Positions 1 through 10,483 of a DNA stretch of 64,000 bases are shown one piece after another. A program made the position numbers and the translations under genes. The notes beneath the pieces were generated by a model. It was given only the letters and a program-made list of their open reading frames with translations, searched no databases and was not told the origin of the DNA. The stretch is from Chamaecrista fasciculata. Taxonomy: Eukaryota; Streptophyta; Magnoliopsida; Fabales; Fabaceae. The stretch spans positions 3,934 through 67,933 of the forward strand of contig QANZ01043758.1 of NCBI GenBank assembly GCA_003254925.1. The letters are read 5' to 3'. Position 1 is the first letter of the stretch, and every line of letters starts with the position of its first letter.

Positions 1-898
1 TAACTGTTTTTTTTTTTTTGCCAAACTTTAAAATTTTGAAACTTAAAAGAGTCTTTTTGCTTCTAATCTAAAACATAAGGGTTTTTATATTATTGACTTA
101 AAACTCAAAGGATCTAAATACATTTTAACCTTAATCAAATTAAACTCTTATCTTGGGCCAAAAGCCCAAAAATAAAAAAAATAAACTCTTATACTTCGTT
201 TTGTTCCAACAAAAAAAGAACTCTTATTATTTGTGTTAGTTTAGTTTAATTTCTGTTCAGATTTTATTGGATTTGTGCACTTGGTGAGATTAATTGATAA
301 ATTAATTTTAAACACCTTATCCAAAATTATTCTACCAATTGACCAACAAGTTAAGGATTCGATGCAGTGATAAGCGAGTTACATTCTAAATTGAGAGATT
401 TAAATTCAAGTTCTGGAGTCGATATTGTTGAGATCGATCGAGTGTTTTAAATGTTTGCTCTCAAATTGAACGAGAGTGTTTTAAACACCTCATACAAAAG
501 CTATGGTTATACCGTTATACCAAAAAATAATTCGACCAATTTCCAATCATGAATCCTCATACACTGTGAGATATTGTTTATATATAGTCCTATTCAATTT
601 TTTTTCGAAAAGAAAAGAAGTAAAAAGTAAAAACTATGAGTTTTGATGCTCCCCAGTTCATTTGTATAGATTTTGAGAAAAAACGCACAGCATATAATCA
701 TTAAAACGCAATTCTATACACAATTCGGTAGAATAAGAATAAGATCAATCATTAAAATTGACAAACCGCAAAAAAAAAAAAAAAATACAATTCAATAAAG
801 CAATGCAAGGTTTAGACTTTAGATTAATTAGTCCAATAAACTATCATAATCAACCAATAAGTTAATGGCAAATAAAAAGCAAACCAATAAGCAACATA
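1..898. other. Intergenic A/T-rich DNA
   Basis: No coding region or structured element was recognised here. It is A/T-rich with short homopolymer runs, and it ends at the target-site duplication of the retro-insertion that follows. Confidence 0.6.
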
Positions 899-910
899 TA
901 AGAGTCGCAA

Positions 911-1298
911 CCGCGGAATCAACCACATGGGAGCTTTCCATATTCAAGATGGAATGGCTCACTTACAATTCTATCACCAGAATAACTCAAATGAAGAGAT
1001 CATTGTCACGTGCCTAATCGGTATTCATAAGGGGCTTCTTCGTCTTCAACACCTGGGAATTAAGGATGCTTTGATTTTCTCCCAAAAAGGCCTTATCTCT
1101 GGCAATAATTTCAAGAATGTGGGTTTCAGGCACGAAGTTCTCATTGAAGACATCATCAACATTAGTCGCCAAAACAACTACCGTTTCCATATGACTCCTC
1201 ACAATTTTAATCTTACCCGCTTTCTTCGCATTTATGCTTCTAGCTCTTCTAATATGATTTATGTAATCTAGGCCTTGTCTTGTATTCAAAAAAAAAAA
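911..1298 (+). mobile_element. Retro-inserted fragment with RNase H-like (RVT_3) coding end and A-tail
   Basis: An open frame at 927-1271 resembles the C-terminal half of the plant RNase H-like (RVT_3) domain found in LINE-type retroelements and related host proteins. The stretch HLGIKDALIFS matches the core strand region, and the end YASSSSNMIYVI follows the usual Asn...Leu-Ala end of the domain. The frame lacks several expected positions, so it is probably degraded. It is followed by an A-run (1288-1298) and is bracketed by a 12-bp direct repeat with one mismatch (899-910 and 1299-1310), as left by target-primed reverse transcription. It is best read as a 5'-truncated non-LTR insertion. The antisense frame over the same bases is a shadow. 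Confidence 0.6.
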
Positions 1299-1342
1299 TA
1301 AGAGTCACAAATCTCTTAAAACAAAAACATACATAAATCTCA

Positions 1343-2056
1343 TCAAGCGTTCATCAACAGTTCCCTTAAGCACAAACGACACTTAGGGCACGTCGTTTTC
1401 TCACTCTGCAGCCAAGAATGTATACAACCAGGATGAAACTCATGCTTGCATCTAGGAAACGGCTGAACCATCTCTCCCTCGTATAACTCCTCCAAGCATA
1501 TAGCACATGCCGTCAACGACACCGTCGTTTTACCCCTACCATCGCTCGTCGTCGCCTCCAAAGTCATCGCCTCCTTTGCCGTGAATTTCTTAAGCGGTGG
1601 CAACGGCACGGAAACCGTCCCCATAGACGACACGGGAGCCACACGTCGTATTTGAGAAACATGAGAAGTAGAAGAAGAAGAAGGGATAGGAATAGGAATA
1701 CCAAGTTCTGTGATGGGTTTTCTAATAGGCTCTCTATTTAGGACCTTATCGAGTTCAATTTTACATCTCTTGAGTCTTTCTCTTTTGGAGACACATTGAG
1801 AAAGCACGTAGAAAGGGATTAACAAAACCCAACATGTGATTCCTCCAGCGAATAGGACTTTGCCAATTGTACTCTTTTTTTCTTGATGCTTGATTACTAT
1901 TATGGCAGGAATGATGACTAGGGTTATCAAACAAGAGAATAATAACCACTTGATTGCACATAAGGAACGATCCAAATTGTCCTTTTTTGAGGACGAAGAA
2001 TTATCATCATGGCTTTGTTGATTCTCGATATCTCCACGCTCCTCCTCCATCTTCAT
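1343..2056 (-). CDS. RING-H2 finger membrane protein, ATL-like E3 ubiquitin ligase (237 aa)
   Basis: This intronless gene encodes a probable membrane E3 ubiquitin ligase. After a hydrophilic start come two hydrophobic segments (about residues 31-54 and 64-90), a basic stretch, and a C-terminal RING-H2. The RING ligands are C184, C187, C203, H205, H208, C211, C223 and C226, giving C-X2-C-X15-C-X1-H-X2-H-X2-C-X11-C-X2-C with the W-L and C-P-x-C features usual for ATL-type rings. A proline-rich linker contains VPLPPLKKF, a counterpart of the (M)PPLKxF motif seen in the other RING genes of this window. It is the most diverged and longest copy. The start at 2056 is the first Met; Met3 is also possible. 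By family it would bind an E2 through the RING. Substrate is unknown. Confidence 0.85.
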   Translation of the reverse strand: MKMEEERGDIENQQSHDDNSSSSKKDNLDRSLCAIKWLLFSCLITLVIIPAIIVIKHQEKKSTIGKVLFAGGITCWVLLIPFYVLSQCVSKRERLKRCKIELDKVLNREPIRKPITELGIPIPIPSSSSTSHVSQIRRVAPVSSMGTVSVPLPPLKKFTAKEAMTLEATTSDGRGKTTVSLTACAICLEELYEGEMVQPFPRCKHEFHPGCIHSWLQSEKTTCPKCRLCLRELLMNA

Positions 2057-2372
2057 CTTCGTTGTTCTTATATTTATCTGTGAGTACTAGAAATTTTGCG
2101 TGCTCTATAAAACTCTAAAAGCAAGATTAAGTGAGAAATTAAGAAGACGATATATATTATTGAGGTTAGGGCTTTAATACCGGTGGGTTAGGTTTTTAAT
2201 TTAGTTTGATAACAAAACAAAGATTTTTATTTTTGATAGATACTACTATATCTGTTTTTTTTTTTTTTGCCATTGATACTACTATATCTTATATCTTATC
2301 TTATATTATATTTTAAATTTTTTTAATGTAATCGTTTTCGAAATTATTTTTTTATGTTTTTTTAAAAAATAA
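2057..2372. other. 5' flank of the first RING-H2 gene
   Basis: This is A/T-rich DNA upstream of the minus-strand RING gene, with a TATA-like stretch on the minus strand near 2105-2112. No other feature was recognised. Confidence 0.45.
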
Positions 2373-2389
2373 TTTCAGAATTATCTTTT

Positions 2390-2570
2390 TTTTGATTTTC
2401 TAAGATATCTTTCAGCTTGACAGATCAAAGACTAATCCTCAGCGGATCGATGCTCTATTTAAGGGTCTGCCGCTAGCCAATTGGTTGCTGCATACACAAG
2501 GCGGGATTCGAACCTCCAATCTTGCTTAAGGTGACCTAGTGAGCTCTACCACTAGACCAACTAAGTTTAG
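2390..2570 (-). mobile_element. tRNA-derived SINE
   Basis: Read on the minus strand, this begins with a tRNA-like head: an A-box-like TGGTCTAGTGGTAGAGC and a B box GGTTCGAATCCC. The body runs on to an A-rich end (T-run on the plus strand at 2386-2393). It is flanked by a 17-bp direct repeat with one mismatch (2373-2389 and 2571-2587), a classic SINE target-site duplication. It is not a tRNA gene because no acceptor stem or anticodon arm can be folded around the boxes. Confidence 0.8.
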
Positions 2571-2877
2571 TTTCACAATTATCTTTTGAAATACAACTTT
2601 TTTGAAAAAAAATAAAAGTAGCTACGCATTATCGATCCTTTATATTTCCCTTATATTATATACCATATCTTTAAAATAATTTATAAAGACAAATTTCAAA
2701 GTATTCAAATTTTGAAGAGAGGAAATCATGCATGAATCGTCTTCTCTCACCGATTAGAGTTTATTTTTTAATATATATATATATGTTTATAAATAATTTT
2801 AGGTAAATTATTTTGAAAAAATAACTTTTTATACATAAAATAAAAATTAAATTAATTATTTAGTTTCCGAAAAATAT

Positions 2878-3119
2878 CAAGTCTCTTAATTAGGTCCTAA
2901 AAATATACAAATATAAAATTTAATCCGATTCTTGGATTATATAAAGTCTCTTTCAGGCCATTCTAATTGGAAGGACTGAATTGATTTCAATGTATTTTAG
3001 GATATTTAACAATATATTTTAGATGTTTAGTGGAGGACTAAATTGATTTTGATTAGATCTTTGAGCTAGGGACTAAATTTTGTATTTTTTATCTTTTACG
3101 GACTAAATTGAGAGGCTTG
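2878..3119. mobile_element. MITE with short terminal inverted repeats
   Basis: The ends CAAGTCTCTTAATTAGGTCC and, inverted, CAAGCCTCTCAATTTAGTCC match at about 16 of 20 positions and enclose about 240 bp of non-coding A/T-rich DNA. The superfamily is not clear. Confidence 0.4.
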
Positions 3120-3365
3120 TCTTTTGATGATTGAATCATTAATTTACTCACTAATGTATATTTATTCCTCTTTTATTATATGTTTTTGTATCTTTTTTTC
3201 TTATGTACATTTCCTTTGATTTATATAATAGAAAAGAGTAAATAATATTTTGATTAAATATAGAATAATTATCAGTATGAGAATTTTCTCAAACAATAAT
3301 CTCATCATATATACAACACTATTTACCAGATTCTACCGTGGCTTTTTGGCTTGATCTTTTTGGTC

Positions 3366-3402
3366 AATATATATATATATCTTGGTACCTTTGCCTCGGC
3401 CA

Positions 3403-3435
<33 letters not shown>

Positions 3436-3485
3436 CTTGGTACCTTTGCCTCGGCCAAACATATATATATATATATATATATATC
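3366..3485. repeat. TA microsatellite interrupted by a repeated G/C-richer unit
   Basis: Runs of (TA)n alternate with a repeated unit CTTGGTACCTTTGCCTCGGC followed by CAAACATATA, present at about 3379 and 3436. A weaker start of the same unit may lie at about 3355. The open frames over it are repeat translations, not genes. Confidence 0.75.
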
Positions 3486-3740
3486 TTTGCTGTTCTAACA
3501 AGCATGTACAGATTAATATAAATTTAATAATTATTATAATTTTAAAATAAAAAAATTATTTTTATTATATTTTATAGTAAAATTTTGATTTTTATAATTT
3601 TGATTTTATTTTTATCGTAAGTTTTTAATTTAAAGTTATGGGAAATTAATCTCATCAATTACTTTCTGTCTCTTATTATATGTTCACATGTTTATTTTGG
3701 TCTTTTTTATTTTTGACCGACCATAAAGGTACTCAAACAT

Positions 3741-3755
3741 GTATAATAGTATAGA
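3741..3755 (-). repeat. Helitron-like 5' terminus
   Basis: On the minus strand this reads TCTATACTATTATAC, the form of plant Helitron 5' ends, preceded on the plus strand by a degenerate relative of the body seen at 11880, 12310, 12885 and 13060. The matching 3' end was not found. Confidence 0.35.
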
Positions 3756-4268
3756 TATACAACACTAAATTTATGAAGTGATGTAAGATAAAACTTTAAT
3801 ACTTAGAATCTCTAATGTGTAAAGAAATGTACATAAATGTACACTATTCTTATGAATTTTCTTGTTCTATGATGGTTGAGATTTGAGAACAAATTCTTAT
3901 CAACTTAAATCAAAATGTGAGGTTAATAAATCCTAAAGTGATGGGAGAGGGAAGGATATTAAAAATTCTACTAGGCTTTAGTTTCTTTTAAGCCCAACAA
4001 TTATCACATTAGATTTCCTTTTAATTAGACTTGGTCCATTTGTCACACTTAATAAATTATTATAAAATAATCCAATAAACATTCTTAAAGAAGAAATCAT
4101 TTTTCAATCTTAAGAGTATTATTAGAAGTATGCTTAAAGATGATCCTGATGAGCTTGTCAAGTCTTTGATCAATTCCCATCTACATATATATATTCTCCT
4201 CAGTTTCTTCTGTACTCACAGAAAAGAAAACAAAAAGGAAAAAATAAAAAATAAATAAAATCTATACA

Positions 4269-4898
4269 TCATTTACGTTTACCATACAATAATACATCAT
4301 GTAAGCCAAAACGGCACATAGGACATGTCGTTTTGCCGCTACTCAACCAAGACTGAATACATTCATAGTGGAACTCATGATTGCACTTGGGAAAAGGTTG
4401 AACCAACTCTGCATTTTTGAACTCTTCTAAACAAATGGCACATTCTATCAATTCTTCTTCTGTTGTTACCGAAGCCAAAGCCGACGATGACGGCGATTTC
4501 GTTATTGTTTCGTCAACACGGGGCGTTTCGAAGCATTTGAGTGGCGGCATTATCAGAGGAGCAAGCCTAGCAACCAGAGAGTCCGGAATAGTATTATGTT
4601 GCTGTGTCGTTTCAGAATGACTACTCTGTTGTTGAAATTCAATATCATCGTCAATACGACCTCGTCGTCTAATGTTTATGCGATGGACAAAAACGGCAAT
4701 GCTGGAAAGTAAGATTGCTAGAAACGCAAGGATTACGACACTAATCGTAAGGCATACAGTGGCGAATCCAAGAACTGGGTTTGGTCTCAAATAATAATAT
4801 ACGATTGCTACCAAAAACATTAAAATTTGTACCACAAGATATGAAAATGTCACTACTTGAGCAACATCACTCAAAAAACTCTCACTTGAAAAATCCAT
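4269..4898 (-). CDS. RING-H2 finger membrane protein, ATL-like E3 ubiquitin ligase (209 aa)
   Basis: This intronless gene encodes a probable membrane E3 ligase. Two hydrophobic segments (about residues 15-36 and 43-70) are followed by Arg-rich residues (RRRGR), a Gln/Ser-rich linker, the motif LIMPPLKCF (about 115-123) and a C-terminal RING-H2 with ligands C153, C156, C172, H174, H177, C180, C192 and C195. The RING is complete. The gene is head-to-head with the short plus-strand gene at 6798, and the region between them was duplicated together with its 3' end at about 13350-13570. The start at 4898 is the only in-frame Met before the first membrane segment. Family knowledge supports E2 binding through the RING; the target and membrane are unknown. 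Confidence 0.87.
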   Translation of the reverse strand: MDFSSESFLSDVAQVVTFSYLVVQILMFLVAIVYYYLRPNPVLGFATVCLTISVVILAFLAILLSSIAVFVHRINIRRRGRIDDDIEFQQQSSHSETTQQHNTIPDSLVARLAPLIMPPLKCFETPRVDETITKSPSSSALASVTTEEELIECAICLEEFKNAELVQPFPKCNHEFHYECIQSWLSSGKTTCPMCRFGLHDVLLYGKRK

Positions 4899-4966
4899 TA
4901 ATTAAGAAAAGAATACTAATAATAAATAAACATAAGGTAGTAAACTAGTGAAGACTGATCGAAGAC

Positions 4967-4977
4967 CTATATATAAA
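4967..4977 (-). promoter_or_regulatory. TATA box of the 4269-4898 RING gene
   Basis: The minus strand reads TTTATATATAG about 70 bp upstream of the ATG, a suitable position for a TATA element with a short leader. No experimental support. Confidence 0.5.
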
Positions 4978-4999
4978 GCAAAAAAGGACCTTGTATATA

Positions 5000-5416
5000 A
5001 CTAGATATCTCCGCGTTTTTGTATTTAAAATAAGTTTTAAATTTGATTTTTTTTTTTTGTGAGAGATAGGAATGGACGTTTTAAATTTGATTCCTAAAGA
5101 AAAATAGGAAAGGAAATTAGTTTGACGATATTTGTTTTAAAATCTTTTGAATTTAAAAGATTAAAAAAATATGAAGTCAATCTACATTGAATTAAGATAA
5201 TATCGTTAATATATAAAAATAACCCTCTACGTATATATTAATTTGTTTCCAAAATACAAAACACATTTGTATAGTTCTTGTTGTCTTAAACTTTAAATAT
5301 GATATCTTATCTTTTTATTTTACAAATTTGTTTTAAAAATTCAAATGATTTTGTTGAATCTTGATGATTTATCACTACTTTGACGGGAGTGATAATTACT
5401 AGGGTTACAAAATAAT
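5000..5416. other. Divergent promoter spacer, duplicated elsewhere
   Basis: This A/T-rich spacer lies between the divergent genes at 4269 (-) and 6798 (+). Its 5190-5430 part is closely matched at 13575-14170 (interrupted there by a MITE) and, inverted, at 25437-25530 plus 20840-20888. It shows no coding capacity. Confidence 0.6.
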
Positions 5417-6300
5417 TTTTAAAATATTTTTTTGGCAAAAAAAATTTAAAATGAACTTAAAATATTGATATAAAAATAAAAAAATTAAAAACTGAATATA
5501 TTCAAACATCCGCATCTTAAATTAAGTTTTAAAAAAATATTGGCTTTGATTCTCGCTACCTCCATACTCTCGGCCGTCATATTTTATTCTTAATTTAGTT
5601 TATTTTCAAAATTATTATTCTTTTTAAAAAAATTAAAATTATCACAAATATCTCTAAAAAATATATTTTTCAAATATCTTTCAATCTTTTGTTTTCAATA
5701 TAAATTTTAAAATATTTTTTTGGCAAAAATCTTTCTATCTTCAAAAATGTGTATTTAAAATGAAATTAAGAAAAATAAAAAAAAAGTAAAAACTAAATAT
5801 ATTGAAACAAATATTACCTTTAAAGAAAAAGATGGCTTTGATTCTGGCTACCTCCATACTCTCGGCCGTCATATATTTTATTCTTAATTTAGTTTATTTT
5901 CAAAATTATTATTCTTTTTAAAAAAAATTAAATTTATCACAAATATCTCTTAAAAATATATTTTTCAAATATTTTTCAATCTTTTGTTTTCAATATAAAT
6001 TTTAAAATATTTTTTTGGCAAAAAAAATTTCTTTCTATCTTCAAAAATGTGTATTTAAAATGAAATTAAGAAAAATAAAAAAAAAAGTAAAAACTGAATA
6101 TATTGAAACAAATATTAGCTTTAAAGAAAAAGAATAATGGCTTTGATCTCGCTATCTCCATATATACTCGTTCGTGTTATAATTTCTTCTCAATTTAGTT
6201 TATTTTCAAAATTATCATTCTTTTAAAAAAAATAATTTATCACAAATGTCTCTTAAAAATATATTTTTCAAATATCTTTTAATTTTTTTTTTCAATATTT
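5417..6300. repeat. Tandem repeat, about 290-bp unit, three copies
   Basis: Three successive units begin near 5419, 5708 and 6002 with AAAATATTTTTTTGGCAAAA and each carries a GGCTTTGAT...CTCGG segment and a TTTAGTTTATTTTCAAAATTAT segment. The third unit is the most diverged. The corresponding promoter region at 14150-14300 has only one unit, so the expansion is specific to this copy. Confidence 0.75.
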
Positions 6301-6540
6301 GTGATACATCTTCAAAAATATGTATTTAAAATGAAATTGAAAAATTAATTTAAAAATAAAAAACTAAATTTATCAAACAAGATTTAGTAATTATGAAAAA
6401 GGACAAGAAAATGGAAAGTCTCAAACTAAAAGACACTATTGCGAAATAAACTTGCTAAGAAGATTTGATAAAGCTCATATATTTGAGGAAGATATCAACT
6501 AAGTATATATTATATTCACGTCATGTCATGGTAAATCTTT

Positions 6541-6575
<35 letters not shown>
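6541..6575. repeat. TA microsatellite
   Basis: A (TA)n run of about 30 bp upstream of the short membrane gene. Confidence 0.8.
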
Positions 6576-6577
<2 letters not shown>

Positions 6578-6623
6578 AGGTTTGATCTCTTTTTACTTAT
6601 CAAACTGAAATTCATTCAAACTT

Positions 6624-6635
6624 TACTATATATAT
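6624..6635 (+). promoter_or_regulatory. TATA box of the 6798-7130 gene
   Basis: TACTATATATAT lies about 170 bp before the ATG. The same aligned position carries CTATAAATA at 14545 and, on the minus strand, TATATATAC at 26963, so the core promoter was duplicated with the gene. Confidence 0.5.
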
Positions 6636-6797
6636 TTACAAGGCATTCATATCTCCACATCCATATATCATCTGTTTTTTAGTTTGAGAGTAGATCCTAT
6701 ATATACACGCATTGAGTTGCTTTCTATATTTAATTTTTTTCGTTATTATTCCTTTGCATCTTGAAAAGTATTTGAGAGAATCTGCTGACTAATAGTA

Positions 6798-7130
6798 ATG
6801 GATTTGAGTGTGAGTTACATGTACAATTTTCTATTTTTTCTAGAACTAAGGATTCGTGCCTCCATTTATGTGATATTGACTCTGACAATTATAGAGTTGA
6901 CAATTATAGAGTTTACAAGAATTTATTATAGGACATCTCTGGGTTGGATGATAACTTGGTTTATTGTTGCAGATTTATTAACAATTTCATTGGCAATCTT
7001 TTATTTTGAGATCCTTGGTAGAATCACCAACAATGAAGTTCAACGACGACGTGAAATCAAGATGATTATTGATCAAGCAAAGTCCATTAATTCGCAGCTT
7101 CCTATGCCCCATAATCGAATTCGAGATTAG
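6798..7130 (+). CDS. RING-less two-pass membrane protein, truncated paralog of the RING-H2 genes (110 aa)
   Basis: This frame starts MDLSVS, like MELSAR of the intact RING gene at 26189-26818, and keeps two hydrophobic segments (about residues 22-42 and 51-74) and the following basic stretch (QRRRE). It ends with NSQLPMPHNRIRD where the intact paralog continues into its MPPLKPF motif and RING. The upstream 200 bp match the promoters of the 14710 and 26189 genes. The sister gene at 14710 keeps the same frame and stop despite many substitutions and in-frame length changes. It may be a functional membrane microprotein able to pair with intact relatives, or a pseudogene that happens to stay open. 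Family assignment is firm; function is inference. Confidence 0.55.
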   Translation: MDLSVSYMYNFLFFLELRIRASIYVILTLTIIELTIIEFTRIYYRTSLGWMITWFIVADLLTISLAIFYFEILGRITNNEVQRRREIKMIIDQAKSINSQLPMPHNRIRD

Positions 7131-7936
7131 CTTCCTCCTCTGTTTCTTTTGCTAGGGTTTCATCTATGAGTACCCTTATGTTATCTTTTCTATTCCTAGC
7201 TTTACTGTTTATTATGTTTGAAGTTTGAACTGCTTTATGTCGCTTTTTTTCTTTCTATCGCTTTGATTTTCTTTGTTGCCGTTTAATCTCCTTCTCTGTC
7301 GATTATGTACTGAACTCTTAAAGTTAATCTAAATTTGCACGTTTTATGGGTATTGATCAAGACTTGACAACCTGTGTGTCATCTTTAATTAAGCATATTT
7401 CTTATGATATAAATTTAGTCTATTCTTGAGATTGAACAACTAACTTTTTCTTCTTTCTTTTTTCCTTAGATTATTTTTATAATCCCTTTATTTGTGTGAT
7501 GTGTGAAATATATTAAAGAGAGTAAATTTAAAAAGTTAGAAACAAGTTGAAGGTCAGGGCCGATTTTTCTGTTTTGGGTGATAATTATTATTATTTCCAC
7601 TAATTAATAAAGGATATTTTAATTAGGTGACGAACTTTCTAGTTGCGAGTTGCGATCCCTTGACAACCCCAAGGTCGCCACAGAATGTGCTTTAATTAGT
7701 GGTGATTTTCCTAATTTGTGGTGTTTGATGGGAAGAATTCAACAGAGAATTTGGAAAATTACATGTTCGATGTGTTTTAGCTTATGATATACAATATATT
7801 TTTGTCCACAATAGCAGGAGAGGAATAAATGTATTATCTATCACATTAGTTAATTAACGTGGGAATTGCACAAGACTTGACAACTTGTGTACGTATCCTC
7901 TTTAATTAAGTATATTTCTAATGTGTTAGCTTAAAT
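7131..7936. other. Duplicated 3' flank of the RING-less gene
   Basis: The sequence matches 15082-15312 plus 16725-17890, and, inverted, parts of 18270-19990. The first 190 bp look like the T-rich 3' end of a retroposon (see the scrambled copy at 19450-20110, where an A-run ends the same segment). No coding region is supported. Confidence 0.55.
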
Positions 7937-8450
7937 CACAAGGAAAAAACGGGTTTAGCTACGGACATTTCCGTAGCTAATCCGTAGCTAAACCATTTTG
8001 CTACGGATTTGCTATGGAATTGTCCGTAGCCCCTCATTAGCAGCTAATTAGCTATGGAATTTTCCATAGCAAATCCACAGCAATGTTGTAGTTAATCCAT
8101 AGCTAATCTGTAGCTACTAATTTGATAGTCAAATTAACATTGTTTTTAAAGTTAATACCAGTAATTTTAAGGAATGACAGTGTACTATTTAGATCTGGAA
8201 TGAAGAAATTTTCAAACATATTGACCTAAAATAAAATGAAATCTATTAAGCCAGTTCATAAGACAACTCTTGTTAATTTAAGATGTTATTAATTTTGCTA
8301 TAACCACAAAAGATAATATTTGATAAAGTTCTTTCACAAAACAAGACCGATTCTTTAGCAAAAGGATCATTGCTCCAAAGTTAGTCAGAAACGTCCTATG
8401 TTGTGCAGCAACCCCATCATATGATTGCTACATAATAAAAGAAATGTTAC

Positions 8451-8556
8451 CAGGACAAACGCTGCTGTATAGCCGTTAATATGCATAATTTGCTCAGTCT
8501 CCACAAAATTAGCAACATAACCATCAGCATCAGCTCCTCTTCTCCACATTCAAGTT
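8451..8556 (-). pseudogene. Captured exon fragment of a SAC-domain phosphoinositide phosphatase
   Basis: On the minus strand the frame reads MWRRGADADGYVANFVETEQ and then IMHINGYTAAFVL, closely matching the N-terminal SAC domain of plant SAC1/FRA7-like phosphoinositide phosphatases (pattern WRRGAD.DG..ANFVETEQ). A GT donor follows at 8450-8449, at a plausible exon end. Only this exon is recognisable, and the sequence just upstream has a stop in frame. It lies inside the CACTA-like element, so it is a captured fragment and not a working gene. Confidence 0.65.
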
Positions 8557-9504
8557 CCTTTCAGGAAATGGAACTTGTATTTAAACTCATTATTTAACCA
8601 ACAAGGAAAAAAGCTGACGCTAATATATAACACTAACCTAAAAAGCATTATGCAAGTAGGCAGCTAGACAAGAATACTCTTTAATATGTGTTAGTACACT
8701 TAAGAAGTAGCCACAAATGGTGAAGCTTTTACACACAATCTTATAAATTATAAATAAAGTTTTTTAATCTCATAAAATAAATCAAGGTACTAGCAAGGAA
8801 CCAAAAATTAAAAAGCTTTCAATCAAAATGCTGAAAATAACAGTAATTTTTCATAGTTGTTATCATTACAAGTTATCACTACCAAATTTCCCTAAAAGAT
8901 AGTGATGCCATAAATGGCTAAAAACATAAACCTATGAAACTTATGATGTCATGGTAAAATTGGAAAAAAACACGATAATTTTATCCAAAATATTTAAATA
9001 CCATTTCTTCTTGAGCATCTCCTAATGCTAAACAGAAGACAAGTATCATAACCATGTTTCAACTTTATCATACTTTTTCAGGCCTCTCTAGCACATAGTA
9101 GGATATGAGTATAGTGTTATATATTCTTTTTTCTCTTATTTTAATTTTTAAATCTGGATTGGATTAGCCAATAGCTAGCTATGACCTAAGACTAAGAGGC
9201 TAAGACTATGAGTCCTATTCTCCTATCCTAATCCTACCATGCGCCTTTAATTTTTGGTTCTTCCATTCTCTCAGAAGCATTTCTACAAACATCTCATGTG
9301 CTTTTCGCAAACCCAAACCTATATCCACATACATACATATATACATACATATCGGTCACAAACTGAATCTTGTATATATATTCATCATCAGTTCTCTGTT
9401 CCTATTGATCTCCCAAAAGAACCAATCCCGAGCCAATCCACACATACATATATACAAATTCACACCATATATCATATATGAACGAATCAATTTGTATATT
9501 GACA

Positions 9505-10000
9505 GGGTTTTCTCTCAAGATTTACCTTCGGACATTGTAGTTGAGGTTGGAGATACAAGTTTCTCCCTCCACAAGGTACCAAAACTATCTGTTATACAGT
9601 TACTCTGTTTTTGAGTCTGCGATTTCTATGCTTGTAAACTAGAGTTCAATTTCTACTTCTTTATGTGTTAAAGGTTAATTCAAAATTATAGATATTCAGT
9701 TCAGTAATTTTACTCCTCCTAATCTCTTAGCATAGTATCCTATTCTTGCTGGCTAGTTGACTATTTTCCCTAATGCCGCAGTTCATGCTGGTTTCCAAGA
9801 GCAATTACATTAGAAAACTGATAATGGAGTCCAATAACAGTGATCTCACCAGAATCGACCGAAGATATTCGAGAAAGAGAATGAACTACGGAGTGAACTT
9901 CGAGATCACCGTTCAAAACGTCGCCGCCCTGCGTTGCGCCGCCGGGTATCTCCAAATGACCGACAAGCACTGCGCCGGAGAAGCGTTACAATTGAAATAA
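9505..10000 (+). pseudogene. Captured, broken fragment of an NPH3-family (BTB/POZ) gene
   Basis: The first piece (9510-9576) reads DLPSDIVVEVGDTSFSLHK, the start of the BTB domain of NPH3/RPT2-family proteins, and is followed by a GT donor. After an intron of about 200 bp ending in CCGCAG (9780), the second piece reads FMLVSKSNYIRKLIMESNN and continues through the NFEITVQNVAALRCAAGY region. Compared with the family, residues after LTRID are missing and the frame shifts twice around 9858-9890, after which sequence unrelated to the family follows. The upstream 250 bp resemble a host 5' leader. In intact relatives the family acts as adaptor in CUL3-type E3 complexes at the plasma membrane; this piece cannot do that. 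Confidence 0.78.
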
Positions 10001-10137
10001 CTCTCGCAAGAGAGAAGAGAATGAGCGAGCAACTCGCAAGAGAGAACGCCAAAATGTTTAGGGTTTTTCAAATTTTGGTGCGAAAATTTTTAATCTGCCA
10101 GTGAGCTGGTTATTAAATCAAAGAAAAAAACATAATG

Positions 10138-10483
10138 ACAAAAGTATTAATTTCATCCCAAAAATTTACATCAATTGTCAATTTCGTCCCCAATATTTTT
10201 TTGCTGTCAATTTCGTCCCTAATGTTTCATATTTTTGTTCATTTTATTATTTAACTAACTTCTTTTAATAAAGTAATGGCAGACAGCAACCTATTTTTCA
10301 ATCTGAGTTAGGATTTGAGTTTCTTTTTCTATTAATTTTACATTATATATCATTTAGCCACGTAGATTCTGTCGATAATATTTAGCCAAAGTAAGAGCAA
10401 AGAATAAAATTGACCAAAATGTGAAACATTAGAGACAAAATTGACAGTTGATGTAAAATTTGGGGACAAAATTAATACTTTTG
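10138..10483. mobile_element. MITE nested in the CACTA-like element
   Basis: Ends starting GACAAAAGTATTAATTTCAT and, inverted, GCAAAAGTATTAATTTTGTC continue as imperfect inverted repeats for about 90 bp (GTCAATTTCGTC motifs). It has no coding capacity. Confidence 0.65.

Noticed and set aside
1014..1289. Antisense open frame of 91 aa
   Set aside because: It lies over the RNase H-like insertion, whose plus-strand frame matches a known domain and is followed by an A-tail in that direction.
2460..2570. Possible tRNA gene from the GGTTCGAATCCC box
   Set aside because: Only internal promoter boxes are present. The A-rich end and 17-bp target duplication identify a SINE.
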